Of a stretch of DNA of 64,000 nt, positions 1 to 12,778 are shown one piece after another. Position 1 is the stretch's first letter. Each line of letters starts with the position of its first letter. The notes under the pieces are model-generated. The model was not told the DNA's origin. It did no database searches and saw only the letters and a program-made list of their open reading frames with translations. The stretch lies in contig BEDY01000003.1 of the NCBI GenBank assembly GCA_002335605.1, forward strand, positions 1,674,001 through 1,738,000, written 5' to 3'. Made by a program: the position numbers and the translations under genes. This stretch comes from Prillingera fragicola. Lineage: Eukaryota > Basidiomycota > Tremellomycetes > Trichosporonales > Trichosporonaceae.

Positions 1-1612
1 ATTGCCTTACATGCATCAATATGGTGCTGTCTTGCTATTTAAATTACTACCCCTTGGGACCTTGAACGCGGGTCGACTGTGGGACCATGCTGTCTTGCTT
101 GCAAGCTTGACGACGAGAAACAGCCGCGGCCCTTTCAAAGTGAGACATGTCACCAAACGAACGGGCTGTGTGCGTCATCGAGCAGATAGGACATCACAAA
201 GACTGAGAGCAGTTCCGCGAGACCACATTTGTCTACCAATATTCCCATGTCAGGTCTTTGTCCTATCCACTGACGGCTCGTGCGCTCATTACGGCTACTG
301 GCGTACGCATGACCGGGATCGCCAGGTCCAGGATGAATGATCTGCAACAACCCAGTGGAATCCGCCTGTCTCTGTTAGGTGAAAAGCGAAGAACCCGGTC
401 CCGATCATCTTCGGCGGAGCCTGGCAAAGAGAGAGCCGTGACGTCGACCTGGAGCGAGAACGCAAGTCTCCATTGGCGTTCTCTTCCGCACGGCCGGAAT
501 GAGCATTCCTACACAGCGAGTGAGGTCCTTGTCCGGTTCCTGCGGGTCCGGACTGAAGTGATCTGCGAATGTGGCACTGGTCTCCGTGAGCATCGCGATC
601 AACAAAAATGCCTCGTCAGCGTCCTTGAAACAGTGGAGCGACGAAACTATGCGATTCCTTGTATCCTAAGCGCAGGTGCGTTAGAGTAAGAGCGGGAGCA
701 CAGGTTCACATTGGACATCCATTAAAGTTTTGTGTAATTTGCAACCAGGGGAGCTGCACCCACACGACCAGTGGGCGGCCTCGTTTTGAGCGTCGTTGGG
801 GTGTCTACTAGCGCAGTGTGGCAGCCGCGCAGCCTTTAAACCCCTCTTTCCTTGACCGGAGACTGAGAGTCGGAGGCTGCTCCAAGTAACCCTGTTGCTC
901 CTAGAGAGCGACACAAGTGTCGGCGCGTGACTCGATGGCAGACAGGCTGTCCCGTGCTCGGTCATGTGAAATGTGGTTGGCCACCGGTCAGTCATGCAAA
1001 ACACTCATTCAATATTGCTTTCCGAAACGCATGTCCTGCAAAGATGAAGATAGTGCAGTGGGAAACGTGTGCAAATAGGCCAAAGTCGGCATATCTATCA
1101 ACGCCTCGTTTCAGCGCACGATGCGTCTGTGTGGCTCCTCATATTACGTTGTCGGCCATCGAGGCTACGGCCTTTCTACCGCTAAACTTTGTCTCTGTCA
1201 CTTTTGAAAGGCAAAGATGTATCGCAATGTGCTGACAATCGTGCATTTTTGATACAAAGTCACGACGCTGTGGCACACTGCGGCGTGTCGAGAAGTGGCG
1301 TACAGATGAAACACCACCACCACTGCATGAAAGAAGCATAACCCGGCTCTGTCCGTGGCTTCATGGTATTTGAGTTTTGGCACCAAACACACGTTGGGCT
1401 GTTCTTCACATGTGCCCGTCTATCGTGTAGTCGCTAGCATGGTTAGTCACCCGCAAATGAGCTCTACTTCGCGACAACTGAGTTAAAAAAAAAAAAAACC
1501 GAAAGTGACGAGCATGATCTGCATGTACAACCTATAGTTGAGAGAAGAGTTTAGATGAGTTCTAGGTATAAGATTCTTGGAAGACTGGGTCTGATATGAG
1601 ATGTGACCACCA
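1..1612. other. Intergenic stretch with no supportable gene
   Basis: I see no open frame with recognisable protein content or convincing splice sites on either strand. Short frames up to about 140 codons exist but have biased, repetitive composition and no family resemblance. A run of 14 A lies at 1485-1498, just downstream of the end of the neighbouring minus-strand gene. The left part may be 3' or 5' flank of a gene outside the window. Confidence 0.6.
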
Positions 1613-4001
1613 CTAGCGCGGCTCATCAATCTCAGCAGCAGCTTGGGCGCTTGCGCGGTCCGGGTGCTCCTCCTCGTCTGCTGCGGCATCGACAATGTCG
1701 TCCTCCTGCTTGCTCGAAGCAGCCTTTTCGATATTGGCTGATGCGAGGGAGACGCGGGGCGAGTGACGAAGGTCTTCGGGGTTGGTCTGACGAAGGGGAC
1801 GACGGAGGCGACGGCGTGCGACCATGACAGGCACAGACGACTTTTGCACAAGGTAGTGCGAAGTGGAGCCAAGAAGGATGCTGCGCTGTTAGCTGTACCT
1901 CACGTATCAGCACTCACCCCTTGAGCTGGCCCAGACCGCGAGAACCGACAATGACGAGCGTAGGCTCGAGGAAGTCGATCAAGTCCAGAAGCATGTGGCG
2001 CGCGTTCTTGGCGTGCAAAGCCTGGCAGGTAACAGTGATGTTGAGACGCGTGCGCTGAAGGAGGCCGGTCACCTGGCGAACAAGCAAGAGAGCAGTGGTC
2101 TGACGCTGTGGGAGGATGAGCCAGTGTACACCCAAGCAATGTGTCAGCTTACCTCCTTCTGGATCTTGAGCTTCTGCGCCTGGTCGCGACTCGACCAGCT
2201 CTTGGGGTCCACCTTGCTCTCATCTTCAATGACCGAGATGAGGAAGATTTCGTCGCCGTCACGAGCGACCGTGCCAATGGCCCACTCCACGGCGTAGCGG
2301 CTCTCCTCGGACAAATCGCTGAGAACGACGTACTGGCGCATACGCTTGCCGCTGTGGTCCAGCGCACCGTCGGGATCACCGTGAGTGATGGCAATGGTAC
2401 AGCGGTCACGAGCATACGTGGGCCGAGAGGTGACAAGATCGAGCCCAGACTTGAGAGACTTGCGGACACGAGGGTGTTGCTGGGAAGGGAACAAGGGATC
2501 CGGGGGCACAACCACGTTGGGGCCCTCACCAAGCACATCCTGCTCGACCTCACCACCATACACGTCAAAGTTCTCTTGCTGTGCCTCATCTAGCACGGCA
2601 TCATCCTCGGTGCGGTCGCCATCGATGCCCGGCGCATCGTATATAGCGTTGGCCTCGGTGTTCTTCTCCGTCTCCTCATCGAAGAAGTCCTCGAAGTCCT
2701 CCTCATCCTCGTCGTCATCTACGATTGGTCCCACAGCAGACACATCGGTGACTGGCGCACCGGGAAGCGTAGCTTCCTGCTCAACGTCACTGTCGTCCTT
2801 GTCGTCCTTGTCATCCTTGTCGTCCTCCGTAAGCTCGGCTTCGGTGCCGCTCTCGTCTGGCGAGTCATACGCCGAGGCACGAGGGCGGTAAGGACGTGCA
2901 CCAGTGCGCGTGACATACTCGCCGTCAGACTCGGCATCCGTATTTCCGCCCACAGAGTCCTTCCTGAGGGCGAGAACCTCGGGACTCTTCTCGCGGGTGC
3001 GACGCTCCTCACGAGCTCGACGCGCACGGAAGAAAGGACTCGGTGAGCGAGAGGGGCGCTCGCTACCGCTGCGGCTTCCCAAGCCGCCGACTGGGCGCGA
3101 GGGCTGCAGGAATGACTTCTGCTTGGCACTGACAGGCTGGGGTGCAGGAAGAGCAGGTGCCTCTGTTGCAAGGGGAGTGGGAGGAGTGACAGTTGGGCCG
3201 CCAACGGCAGCACCGCGTAGGCCCAAGGCAGCTAGAGCGTGGGTCGTCGGCTTGGCAGTCGCAGCCGGAGCTGCTGCAGGAGTAGGCGTCTGAGTCCTGG
3301 GGGTATTGGATCCTGAGGGGCGGCCAAAAGCCTTGAGAATCAAGTCGGACGACTGTCATATGGTCAACATCCGTCGATGACTTGCCTCAGAACAGCCATG
3401 TTGAACGTACCTCATCCTTGTCGGCTTGTCCAGAAAAGACTTTACGTAGAGACCAGCGTTGCAGGGCCATGAAGGGAAACAGAGTTGAACCAAAGGAGCA
3501 CGACGTCCAGAAGATAGTGATGGATAGGGAGACGCAGCGTCAGCGTGTCCTCGAGGATGAGGCGGGCGTGAGACCGTCGACACAAGAGAACGCCCGTTGT
3601 CATCATACATGATGCTTCCTCCCAGCCACCGCCAGCCTCGATTACCGAGCCGATCGGCGTACCGGGGATGCAGAGCATCAAGCCTGCCTCACGCTCTCTG
3701 GCCTCGGTTGATGAACTCACCATAATCGGCAGCTGCCTCCACGTTATTGTTGCATTTCTGAGTGCATGTCAGCCGCTTGAAATAGGAAGATGGGATTCTC
3801 CAGCCTTGCCCAGCGGCAAGCCCACACAATCTCTGGATGTGCAGCATACACTGGAGAGCCAGCCACGGTCTGTGCAGAGCGGCTTCTGTGCCATCCCCAG
3901 GCTGGACTGTGACCGAGACTCACGTTTAGGGCAAAGCGAGCTGAGCCTTCCGAGATGCCCAAAGCGCGCAGTTGCTCGATAAGTTCTTGTTGGGCTGACA
4001 T
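1613..4001 (-). CDS. UBA domain plus universal stress protein (UspA-like) domain protein
   Basis: Proposed exons 4001-3924, 3757-3721, 3439-3411, 3352-2153, 2105-1918 and 1880-1613 give exactly 600 codons (599 aa) with every phase agreeing. Residues 1-41 form a UBA (ubiquitin-binding) fold: LRALGISEGSARFALN joins CNNNVEAAADYVFSG across introns. Residues about 50-385 are low-complexity and acidic, with several D/E runs. Residues about 387-540 are a Usp domain. It ends in the ATP-binding signature G-x2-G-x9-G-S (GSRGLGQLKGILLGSTS), so it is of the nucleotide-binding type. The role is inferred to be stress-related and cytosolic. The two upstream introns are long for this genome (166 and 281 bp), and the second has a weak acceptor (AAAG). 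An alternative model starts at ATG 3470 (MALQRWSLRK) and lacks UBA. The Usp part is secure; the UBA fusion is likely but needs transcript support. Confidence 0.72.
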
Positions 4002-4349
4002 GTGTTGGTGTAGAGTGGATGGGATGGACAAGAGAACGAACAATGTCGTCGACTGCGATGACACTGCCAGACGGCGGTGGCGCCAAGAGCCGAACCCTTA
4101 CGCGGAAACAGTCCGGTTCCAGGGCACGGCGTACAGCAACAGCTCGACACCGGAGGCCCGGCCAAGGAACCACACGTGGTGGGACAATACATTTCGTCAT
4201 CCTTTCAATGTTCTGCGCATCTATATGCTGAGTTAACCATCCAATGCATGTATAGTATGGGTCGTGTATGGTGAATATTGATCGTGTATGGTGAGTGTGC
4301 ATGTATGTATTTTTCCGTGAGATGTACAATTTGCTGCTTACATGGGCGG
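4002..4349. other. Intergenic: leader of the UBA-Usp gene and 3' flank of the YTH gene
   Basis: Both flanking genes run on the minus strand. The stretch should hold the promoter of the UBA-Usp gene and the 3' end of the YTH transcript. TATGGTGA and GTGTATG are repeated around 4250-4310. I see no other motif I can name. Confidence 0.4.
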
Positions 4350-7165
4350 CTAGGAGCCGCCGCCTTCTTGGTCCTCGCTAGATGTGTTTGGCGTTCCCTT
4401 GGACTCCAGCTTGTCCCACTCTGCCAGGAGCAATGCTCCAACTCCTGATTCTGTTAGCTATTGTCCTTTCGACTTTCTGTTGCACTTACCAGGCTCAACC
4501 TCCGTACCATCACGAGAGACCTTGACCTCGCGGTCACCGTTCCACGGGTTGCGCAGATGACGGGTCCGTGAGAAACTGAGCGGTCCCACTTGGAGCCATT
4601 GCAGCTGAAACGGCTGCGCGAGCGAGTCGTCCGGGCTCTCAGGAATGACCTCTGATGGTGGCATAGTCCGGTCTCGTGTCTCCTTTCGGTTACCGCCAAA
4701 GTGAACCTGGAGCGACGACGAGTGCTGAACGTTGATCGACAGCCGAAGTCGAGAATCCTTCCTGTCGCCAGCGCGCAGCATATTCGGGTCGAGAGTCATG
4801 ACACTGGAGCGGCGCAGGTTTTCCTCCATCAAGTCTGGAGACTCGGATCGCGGCAAGCCGGGCTCGTCGTCGTGAACCTGAGTGATTTGCAGGTGTTCGA
4901 GAGGCAAGTTCTCGGGGGAGAGCGCTGTAGGCGACGCCGCGCGAGCATCGCCAGTGGAGAGGAATCCAGAACTGCGGAAAGGGTCTGTCGCAGACCGAAT
5001 AGCGTTGCCGCTCGCATCACGGTTCTCCCCTCGGTCGTCCTCTTCGCGAATGGGTGCCGGCTGGGAACGACGCTTGGAAATGTCTCCGGGTGCGCCGCGC
5101 GGTGCGGCGACAGCGAGCGAGTCCTTGCGCGAGAACGACGAGCGCAAGTTGTCTGCCATCTTGCGCGGGTTGCTGGGGGCCACCATCTTGGCGTAGCCAA
5201 AGAACTCTCCCGAGCGGTTGGCACCAAAGATGAGGATGACTTCCTGCGATGTTCGGAAAGCCTGGTCTGGAAATCATTAGCCATGCCTAGACGACCAAAC
5301 CTTTGCCACGACTTACCCAGAATCGGTTGGTTGTGTCGCTGAGTTTTCCACGTTCCAGTTTTCACGCTATCCTCTAGGTCAGACTGTTTGGCTGTCAGAC
5401 ATGGCTTCCCGCGACATGTTTCAGCCATGACGTACCTGGGTCAGGCTTTTGAGAATAAAGTAACGCTTGGGAAAGTGATGGGCCAGGAAGCTAGAATTGG
5501 TGCTTGCGAACGATGCCGAACTCTTGTGAGCAGAGGATGAGTCGTGGTTGCTGTGCTCGCCATCCGGAAGCTCGAGCAAGGTAGCCTTGGGGGAAACAGA
5601 GAGGGAGGTAGAGCTCTGTCGCCGACTCTCACTCTGCTGCTGTTGCTTGTGTTGCTCTACCCAAGCGCGGTGCATGCCCACTCCGCGTTGGCCTCCAACA
5701 CCTGCCCGCAGATCGTCATCCTTGTGACGCACACGGCATACCATTCTTGGGCAGCGCGCATCCCATGGGCGCAGCGAAAGACCGTTGAAGTATGGCACCG
5801 CGCGGTCGAGGTCGGCCTGCGACGAAAAGTTGACGAATGCACACGAAGAACGGGAGATCAGGAAAATGGACGAGGGGCCACGCCACGGTTCTGCGCTCGT
5901 CTGTCCCGCCGTATTCACACCTGCGGGCACGGTTGTGTTGAAAAATCGCCACAACTCTTCATGAGAAACATTGCTGGGGCTGTTATCTAGTCAGCGGTTG
6001 AGCATGGACATGTGGCCAGACCAAACTCACACGTTCCCAACCCACATGACCCACTCGCTTCGGCGAGGCGGCGGCTGTGGGTGGTACTCTTTTCGCTCGC
6101 GTTGCTCGGCAGCGGCCTGTCGGGCTGCTGCCTTGGCAGCTTCGTCGTCGGCGCCAGTCCAAGATCCTCGCTTCGGTTGACCAGCAGCATTGGGGTGTTG
6201 AGCTGACCACGCGCCGCCTCCATGTGGGACAAATCCTGGACGAGGAGGGCGAGCTTGAGTTGCCGTCTGCGGTGTCCACGGCTCAGCCGTTGGGGACATT
6301 TGCTCGATGCGGTCTAGCTGTGGGCTCGCAGCCTGGTACGGGGTGAAGAATTGGTATGGGGAGGAGATGACAGGCGAAGCAGACCACGCCGATGGTGGGC
6401 CAGGGCCTAGATAGACCGAACGCCCGTGTCCGAGATCGTCGCCCATCGGACCCTGTGTCGTGTGCTGAGGCGCCCCCGGTGGAGGTGCCATTCCTCCATA
6501 TGACCCGTAGAAGGGTTGGGCCATGGCAGAGCCTGTCCACTGGCCCTGTGGTACTGGTGGGGTAGTGGCTGCTGGATGATACGGGGGTACAGGAGCTTGC
6601 GGCGAGTAGCCGCTAACGGATTGCGATCGTCCAGGCATGCCTGGATAAACACCGTGTGCTGCAGCGGCTGCGGCCGCGGCGTGGTGTGCGGGATCGACAA
6701 AGTCTGGGGTCATGGCAGAAGGATCATAGTACAGCTGCTGAGGGTAGACAGGTCGCAACGTGCCATAACCGCCCTGCTGGGTATACCGAAGCTGATCTGG
6801 TGGGATGGAGGCTGAGAGACCATGTGTTGGTGCGGCCATGTAGTGTGTCGAGTCGGCTGGGAATGACGGTGGTGGTCCTGCATGGTGGTGTGCACCAGAG
6901 TGGGGGTGGGCGGGGTGGTGTCTTGCGTGCCGTTGTTGCTCAACCTGCTGCTGTGGCTGCTGGGGCATGGCTGGGACGGATGGAGTCGACTTGTTGGGCA
7001 ATGCATGGAATTGAGAAAGAGAATCACTCGAGGTGGAATCTGACGGCACGGGCACTTGCGGGTCTGTGGAAGGTTTAGTGGATACTTCGTGCCAGGTCCC
7101 CTCTACGATCCGGGCTCGCTGGCTGGCTGCGACGCAGTCTACGCACCTTGCTGTTCTGCGACCAT
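4350..7165 (-). CDS. YTH-domain RNA-binding protein with an RRM (putative m6A reader)
   Basis: Exons 7165-7147, 7063-6031, 5979-5436, 5383-5317, 5266-4490 and 4444-4350 keep frame and give 844 aa. The first exon is tiny (MVAEQQ). Residues 1-340 are disordered and rich in P, Q, H and A. An RRM follows (about 345-430) with WVMWVGNVPS and a SSCAFVNF RNP1-like strand. The YTH fold begins at KRYFILKS (about 522), continues through TGTWKTQRHNQPIL and FGANRSGEFFGYAKM, and resumes at FQLQWLQV about 190 residues later. YTH domains read N6-methyladenosine through an aromatic cage. The first cage Trp (TGTW) is present. The second, usually in the short loop replaced here by a 191-residue Ser/Pro/Arg-rich insert, is not evident. 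The protein likely acts in nuclear or cytoplasmic mRNA fate. Family assignment is firm; m6A binding is inference. Confidence 0.85.
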
Positions 7166-8887
7166 CTTGTTTGAGCCGCCGTCCTCTGCCCTGTGCGCCA
7201 AAGTATGACCTTCAGAGGAGCTCCTTCTTGGGTCTTCGGTCACCCATGCACGCTGTTGCCTAGGGCCGGTGTTGGTGCTGCTGCTCTTGCCTTGGTGTGG
7301 GCGGACAGCTGCCATTGTTGCCTTTGTGCAAGCTAGCGAGCGAGCGAATGGGCAAGCAGAGAGGCAAACTAGGTCAAACCACTGAAACTTGGGAGTTGGT
7401 GCTTCTCAAAAGAGAGGTTGGCGACGGTGCACGAGGAAAGCTCGTCACACTGCACGGCAAGGGATCAGAGGGCGGGGCCGTGTCTTAGATTCAAGGCCGC
7501 CGTCGGGCCGCTCCTCTTTGCTGTCTGTACTAGCTGCGCGTAGTAGTGGTGTGGCCCGCCAGGCTGCCTGTACCAGAATGGGCACGGGGTCTGCGTGCGA
7601 CCAACTTAGAGTTGGTTGGCAAGGGGTATAGCAAGAGTATTATTGCGGAGGATCAGAGTGCGAGCTGTATCAAAGGACAGGTCTTCTTGTGTTTCCTGTG
7701 ATTGGGTCTGGGACACTGTCCTGACCGATTTTACCATCCGGTCCTTGAGATTAAAAGGGTTTACTATGCATGGAACCCGGAGCATGCAGGGCATAGGGCG
7801 CCCTTAAAGCCTGCTGCGTTCCTCTTCCACACGACTGACTACCGCCGACGACGAAACCACACATCCACAGACCAAAGGGCACCAGCCTTAGGTCGTCGGC
7901 CTTGGGCTGCCGGCCGCCGGAGCGAGTAGTCGCCTCGCTCTATGGGTACCATGCCACTGCATCAAAGCCCAAGCCCATGCCCCCTCGGAACGGCAGAAGA
8001 GTATGCCGAGGAAAGAGTGTGGTGACTGCGCCATGACAACCGTTGTACCGTGTACCCATGTTCCCCATGTCCGAATTTCAGGATCTGCTGATGCAGCTGC
8101 TCATCTGCTTGTCGCGTTCATACAGCCATGACGAGAGAATACCAAGTGGGGCGCTCAGGGCCAATGCGGCAATTGCAGCTAGGATCAGCTACCAGCTACC
8201 AGATGTTGCCCTTGTGCCCTAGCCCTTGCATACCGGCGCAACTTTTGTGGGATTACGTGCATTCTATGTGACGTGCGTACTCGGTATGGCGGCATGGGTC
8301 TGGGTTGACGCTTTAGAGCGGCAGGATCGGCTGTCGTTCCAACTGAAGCTGGAGCCAAGGGAGAATGAGGCAACGAGGGCCGTGGGGCATGTAGGCATGT
8401 ATTTGCTCTATCCCAAAAGCGAAAAATCCTCCTATCCGTTAATGATCCCTGCCCCCGATCGCAAAGCCATCGCTAGGCATGCGATCGAGCAACGAGCCTA
8501 CCGCATGGACAACGTTCCGGCTCTCTACAGCTTCAGACATGCCACTTGGTATCAAGTTGCAAAGTTAAGTCTCGATTAGCAACCGAAGACAGCCAGGAAG
8601 TTTATCAACGCCGCATGCCGAGGAGGCGCTACGGTACGACGACGCCTTTGCGCCCTCCGATGGGATCAGCATGCAACGGGGACTACCAGCGGAAGCGAAA
8701 ACAACGGTACCGGCAGTCGGTCTGACATTGCGAACGCATATTCATCCACCATGCGCATCACGTGACCTCGGCAGTTACCTCCGAGGTTTGTCCATTGTCG
8801 CGCTCTACTTCCAAGCAATTACCAGGCTTCAAGGCAGACTCAGTTGCCACTCACCGTTGCATACTGACATTGCTCAACACACACAAA
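7166..8887. other. Divergent intergenic region between the YTH gene and PRP24
   Basis: This 1.7 kb stretch separates two genes transcribed away from each other and should contain both promoters. A plus-strand frame ending at 8579 has no good ATG until about 8286 and no recognisable domain, so I do not call it. No repeat or RNA gene is apparent. Confidence 0.5.
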
Positions 8888-11800
8888 ATGGACGTCGACG
8901 AGCCGGCGGCCATCTCGGCTGATTCTCAAGCTCTTGTCGATGAGCTCGGACAGGTGCTCGAGGCTGTCGCAGCCCAGGGCACTAATGTGCGCCTTCTCCG
9001 TCGACAAGTCGACCTAATGGTCCAACTCGGCATGGTCGACGAAGCTGTGGACGCTGCCAACACGGCTAGCGATCTGTGCTTTCTTGGAGAGAGTGAGTGT
9101 AGTGCACTCGTCAACTTACTGACTATCAAGAGCGGTGGCTAGAACTCCTCGACGCTAAAATCAGCTCGGCAGGGCGGCTCAACCTTGACGCACTCGTTGG
9201 CATCCTCGAGCTGTTTGAGACCGCTGAGAAGGAATATCTGTGTGAGTTTCTTTCAGAATCGTCAAACTAGGCTGACATGGTTCAGCGGCAAAGATCCTCA
9301 CCCGCCACCTGGCGTTCATTACCTCGTTGACACAGGACAAGGACCTTGACGAGGAGGTTGCGGAGTTCCTTACGCCGGATAACGTCCGTGGCATCTTGAA
9401 GGCGGTCGTGACTCTTGGCAATGGCCTGTTGAGCGAGAGCTCGGCAATTTGGCAATTGTGGATTGACTGGGAGCTTGCCCTCTTCGATGCCTCGGAGGGT
9501 GCAGAAAGGTATGTGGGCTCGTGTCGGCTGGCGGCTGACCTCTGCAGGCAACAACAGATGGACCACATCCACGAGCTCTATCTCGAGCGCCTGCAGACTC
9601 CTCACACAGGTAAGGAGGATATCTATGAATCTTGCTGACTGTTTCAGACATTGATACTACATCGGGGGCCTATTCCACGTGGTGCTCTGCCAACTGCCCA
9701 GACGAGTACGAGCAGCGCCTTGTCAGCGTTACCGAACTCTCCCAGGGCGCTAGGATCAGGCTTTTCGAGGAGAAACGACACGGCAAGATGCGCAACGACT
9801 TTGAGGAGCAGCTGGTGAGGATATCTAGGAGTGAAACTGCTGAGCCCCAGTCTTATAGTCCCGACGTTCAGCACCAGGCGCAAGTATTGCTCGCCTACGT
9901 GGACTGGGAGACAGATCCGCTCGCCAAAAAGCAATCCAAGGGACGCAGGGGACCTCGTAAGGATGTTGGTCTCACCCGCGCCGTTTTCGAGCGTACCGTG
10001 CTCGTGTACGGCAATGCCGCTAGCCTGGCAGAGGAAGCGTCGTTTTTGGATGAGTCGGCGACGGCCTCAATGATGGAGACTGTGGCGGCTTACAAGACGG
10101 CAGAGGCTCAAGTGTGGGGCCGCTACATTGATTGGATGGTATGTTCCCTGTGTCTTCGACGCTGATGGTCCAGGTGGGCACCTCGTCCGATGAGGACGGC
10201 ATCGATCTCGAGCTACTCGGTGGACGGGCAACTCGTGCATGTTGGGGAAGTGGAGAGTTGTGGAGGAGGTTGCTGGACCGTCAGGTACGTTGTGATCGAA
10301 GACATGGCTGACAGAACAGGAAGAGGGTAACGACACTACTGGCATGGACCGGACCATCGAGAAGGCAAAGGCTCTGCTCACCGAGAACGAACAGCCTGTT
10401 GCACCTCTGGTCGAGGTCCTCGTTAGCTACGCCTCGGTTCTGCACCGGAGGTATCGCGAGCTGGAGGCAACTCTGGAGCATCCTCTTTTCAGCAACATCA
10501 GCGAATCGATTCAGCTGGTCGTCAAGACGCACAAGGCGGGCGATCCGTCATTGCGGTTGGAGAAGTTCTTCGTCGGTTGGGCCGAGGCAGTCGCGCCGGA
10601 GCTTCTCGCAGGTGTACTGGCAATGATTGAGGCTCCAATCAAGTCTCGCGTCGCATCCTACCAGATGGCTTTGCTGCGGGCCGACGCCCAGGCTCGCCAA
10701 GGCGAGGTTGAGGACGCGCGCGACACCTTCCTTCATGCGATTCAGCGTTCTGACTTGGACTGGCCCGAGGCCGTGTATGAAGCGTTTATCCAGTTTGAGA
10801 ACATTCATGGCACTCTCGAGACGACCCTGGCGGCCCGCAAGCGGATAGACCAGGAGCTACAAAAGGTCAACAGGAGGCGACAGAAGGCTGCCCAGCTGCA
10901 GGAGGCAGCGATTGCGGAGCAGTACCAGCAGGCTGCTGAGGCTCAAGCCGCCGCTACTGCTTCAATGGAGGTAGAGCCAGCGGAGGCTGTCCCTGCTGCA
11001 GATGACGCGGAGGACAATGCAGCTGAACCTGCACCGACGGCTGAAGAGCCAGAGGAATTTCAACTCAAGAGGTATGTGATCACAATGAGATACCGCTGCT
11101 GACGATTGCAGGGATCGCGAGAACACGACTCTCCTTGTCACCGGTCTGGCTACGGGTACAGAGGAGGCGCGCGTCTCCTCCTTCTTCGAGTCGTGCGGCA
11201 AGATCAGGGAGATCACGATGATGCCTGGCGACGAGTTTGATGCCGCCCTTGTCGAGTTCCGCTTCGCGGACGCTGTTCCCGCAGCTCTGGACAAGGATCG
11301 CAAGAAGATTGGTGGCAACGAGATCCGCATTGTCATGCTGTGGCGCTCGACGCTCTATGTGACCAACTTCTCCAAGAACGCCGATGATGCCGCCCTGAGA
11401 AAGATGTTCTCGCAGTACGGAAACATTCTCCAAACCAGGTGGCCGAGCCGCAAGTACTCTGATACTCGTCGGTTCTGCTACATCACCATGGAGACCCCAG
11501 CTGCGGCACAGGAGGCGTTGGTGCTCAACAACTTTAAAAACGACGAAGGCTTCGGCATGAAGGTCCTCATCTCTGACCCTTCTGCCAAGACGAAGCGCAG
11601 CGACGCCTCGGACACGACGCTGTTTGTTGGTGGCCTGAACGCAAAGTCCCGGGAGAACGATATTCGCAAGATCCTGCACACATACGGCACCATTACCAAT
11701 GTCAAGCTCGGTTGGGACAAGGCGAAGAGTATCTGCAAAGGTTTCGCTTTTGTTGACATGTCAACGGCTGTGAGTAGGACATGTACGAAGATGAAGCATT

Positions 11801-12595
11801 GCTGACCAGTTTTAGGCTGAGGCCAAGGCGGCATTGGCTGCTGACGGCACATCGTACCACGGCAAGGGCCTCAAGGTTGTCATGGCAGACCGCAACCACG
11901 CCAACAAAAAGCCCGAGACGCGACCTCCCGGCCCCGTTGGCGCTCGTGCCGCTGCCGAGAAGCGTGCGCGCCAGGTGCAGCTGTACGACCTGCCTGAGGG
12001 AACCCAGGAGGGATTGTTGCAGCAGGAGCTGGAGAAGATTATGCCCGTGAAACGCTTGGAGATCTTTGCCTCGAGCAAGGAAGCCGTCGTGGAGCTCGAG
12101 TCCCAGAATGACGCTGGACTCCTGCTCATGCGCACCGAGCCCTTCATTTTCAACGGCGCGACAATTCGCATCGGCGAACGCGCGCCCCGTAACCGTCCAG
12201 TGGCACCTGCCGCTGCCGCTGCGCAGGCTGCTCCTCTGCCGACGTCGTCACTTGCATTTGCGCCGCGCGCCCGCAAGCCTGCCAAGGCTCTCCCCAGCGC
12301 ATACCACGTGCCCAAGGCAGCAGCTGCGACTGCCGCTATTGCCGCCGAAGCACCGATTCCTCAGAGCGGCGCGACGGGTCAGGACGCGTTCCGGGCGTTC
12401 ATGACCGCCACCAATGAGAAGCGCAGGGACAACCTGGACGAGAAGATTGCTGGGACAAAGTCCGGCGCGGACGAGCAAGGCGAGGCGAGTGCGGCGACAC
12501 CTGCCGAGTCGCCCGATGGCAAGGTGGCTGGCACGAAGCGTGATGCCGAGGGCGAAGGGGAGGGTAGCGAGGCGAAGCGTGCCAAGAAAGAGTAG
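8888..12595 (+). CDS. PRP24: U4/U6 snRNP recycling factor Prp24/SART3-like
   Basis: Start ATG 8888 (MDVDEPAAIS) and stop at 12595, with about nine exons split by short introns. Donors at 9093, 9242, about 9611, 10140 and 11768 all restore frame. The N-terminal half is helical HAT-type repeats (for example RWLELLDAKI and IWQLWIDWELALFDASEGAE). The C-terminal half has four RRMs: TTLLVTGLATGTEEARVSSF, STLYVTNFSKNADDAALRKM, TTLFVGGLNAKSRENDIRKI with KGFAFVDM as RNP1, and a degenerate fourth (QVQLYDLPEG). The tail is Lys-rich (AKRAKKE), like a nuclear signal. The HAT-plus-RRM layout matches human SART3; budding yeast Prp24 lacks the HAT part. Its known role is re-annealing U4 and U6 snRNAs for spliceosome reassembly in the nucleus. 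It lies head to head with the YTH gene and converges with TspO, 180 bp away. Confidence 0.9.
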
Positions 12596-12778
12596 AATGT
12601 AGAAGAGGTCGTAAGCCACCAACAGTGGTCAATGCATTAGCTTTCCCCATCAGTGCCCAATGTGCAACGTGCGCACAGAGACGTCTTCTCCATGCCATCT
12701 TCATCGTTCCTACTGACATGTTACACATAGATAAACATTCTGCAGACACATTCTTCTTCATCTGGGGTTTAGAAGCGC

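Noticed and set aside
258..689. Plus-strand frame of 143 codons
   Set aside because: No domain, no homologous feel, mixed composition, and no splice partners; probably chance in GC-rich DNA.
8226..8579. Plus-strand frame of about 117 codons between the YTH gene and PRP24
   Set aside because: It opens with TTG, the first ATG is well inside, and no recognisable motif is present.
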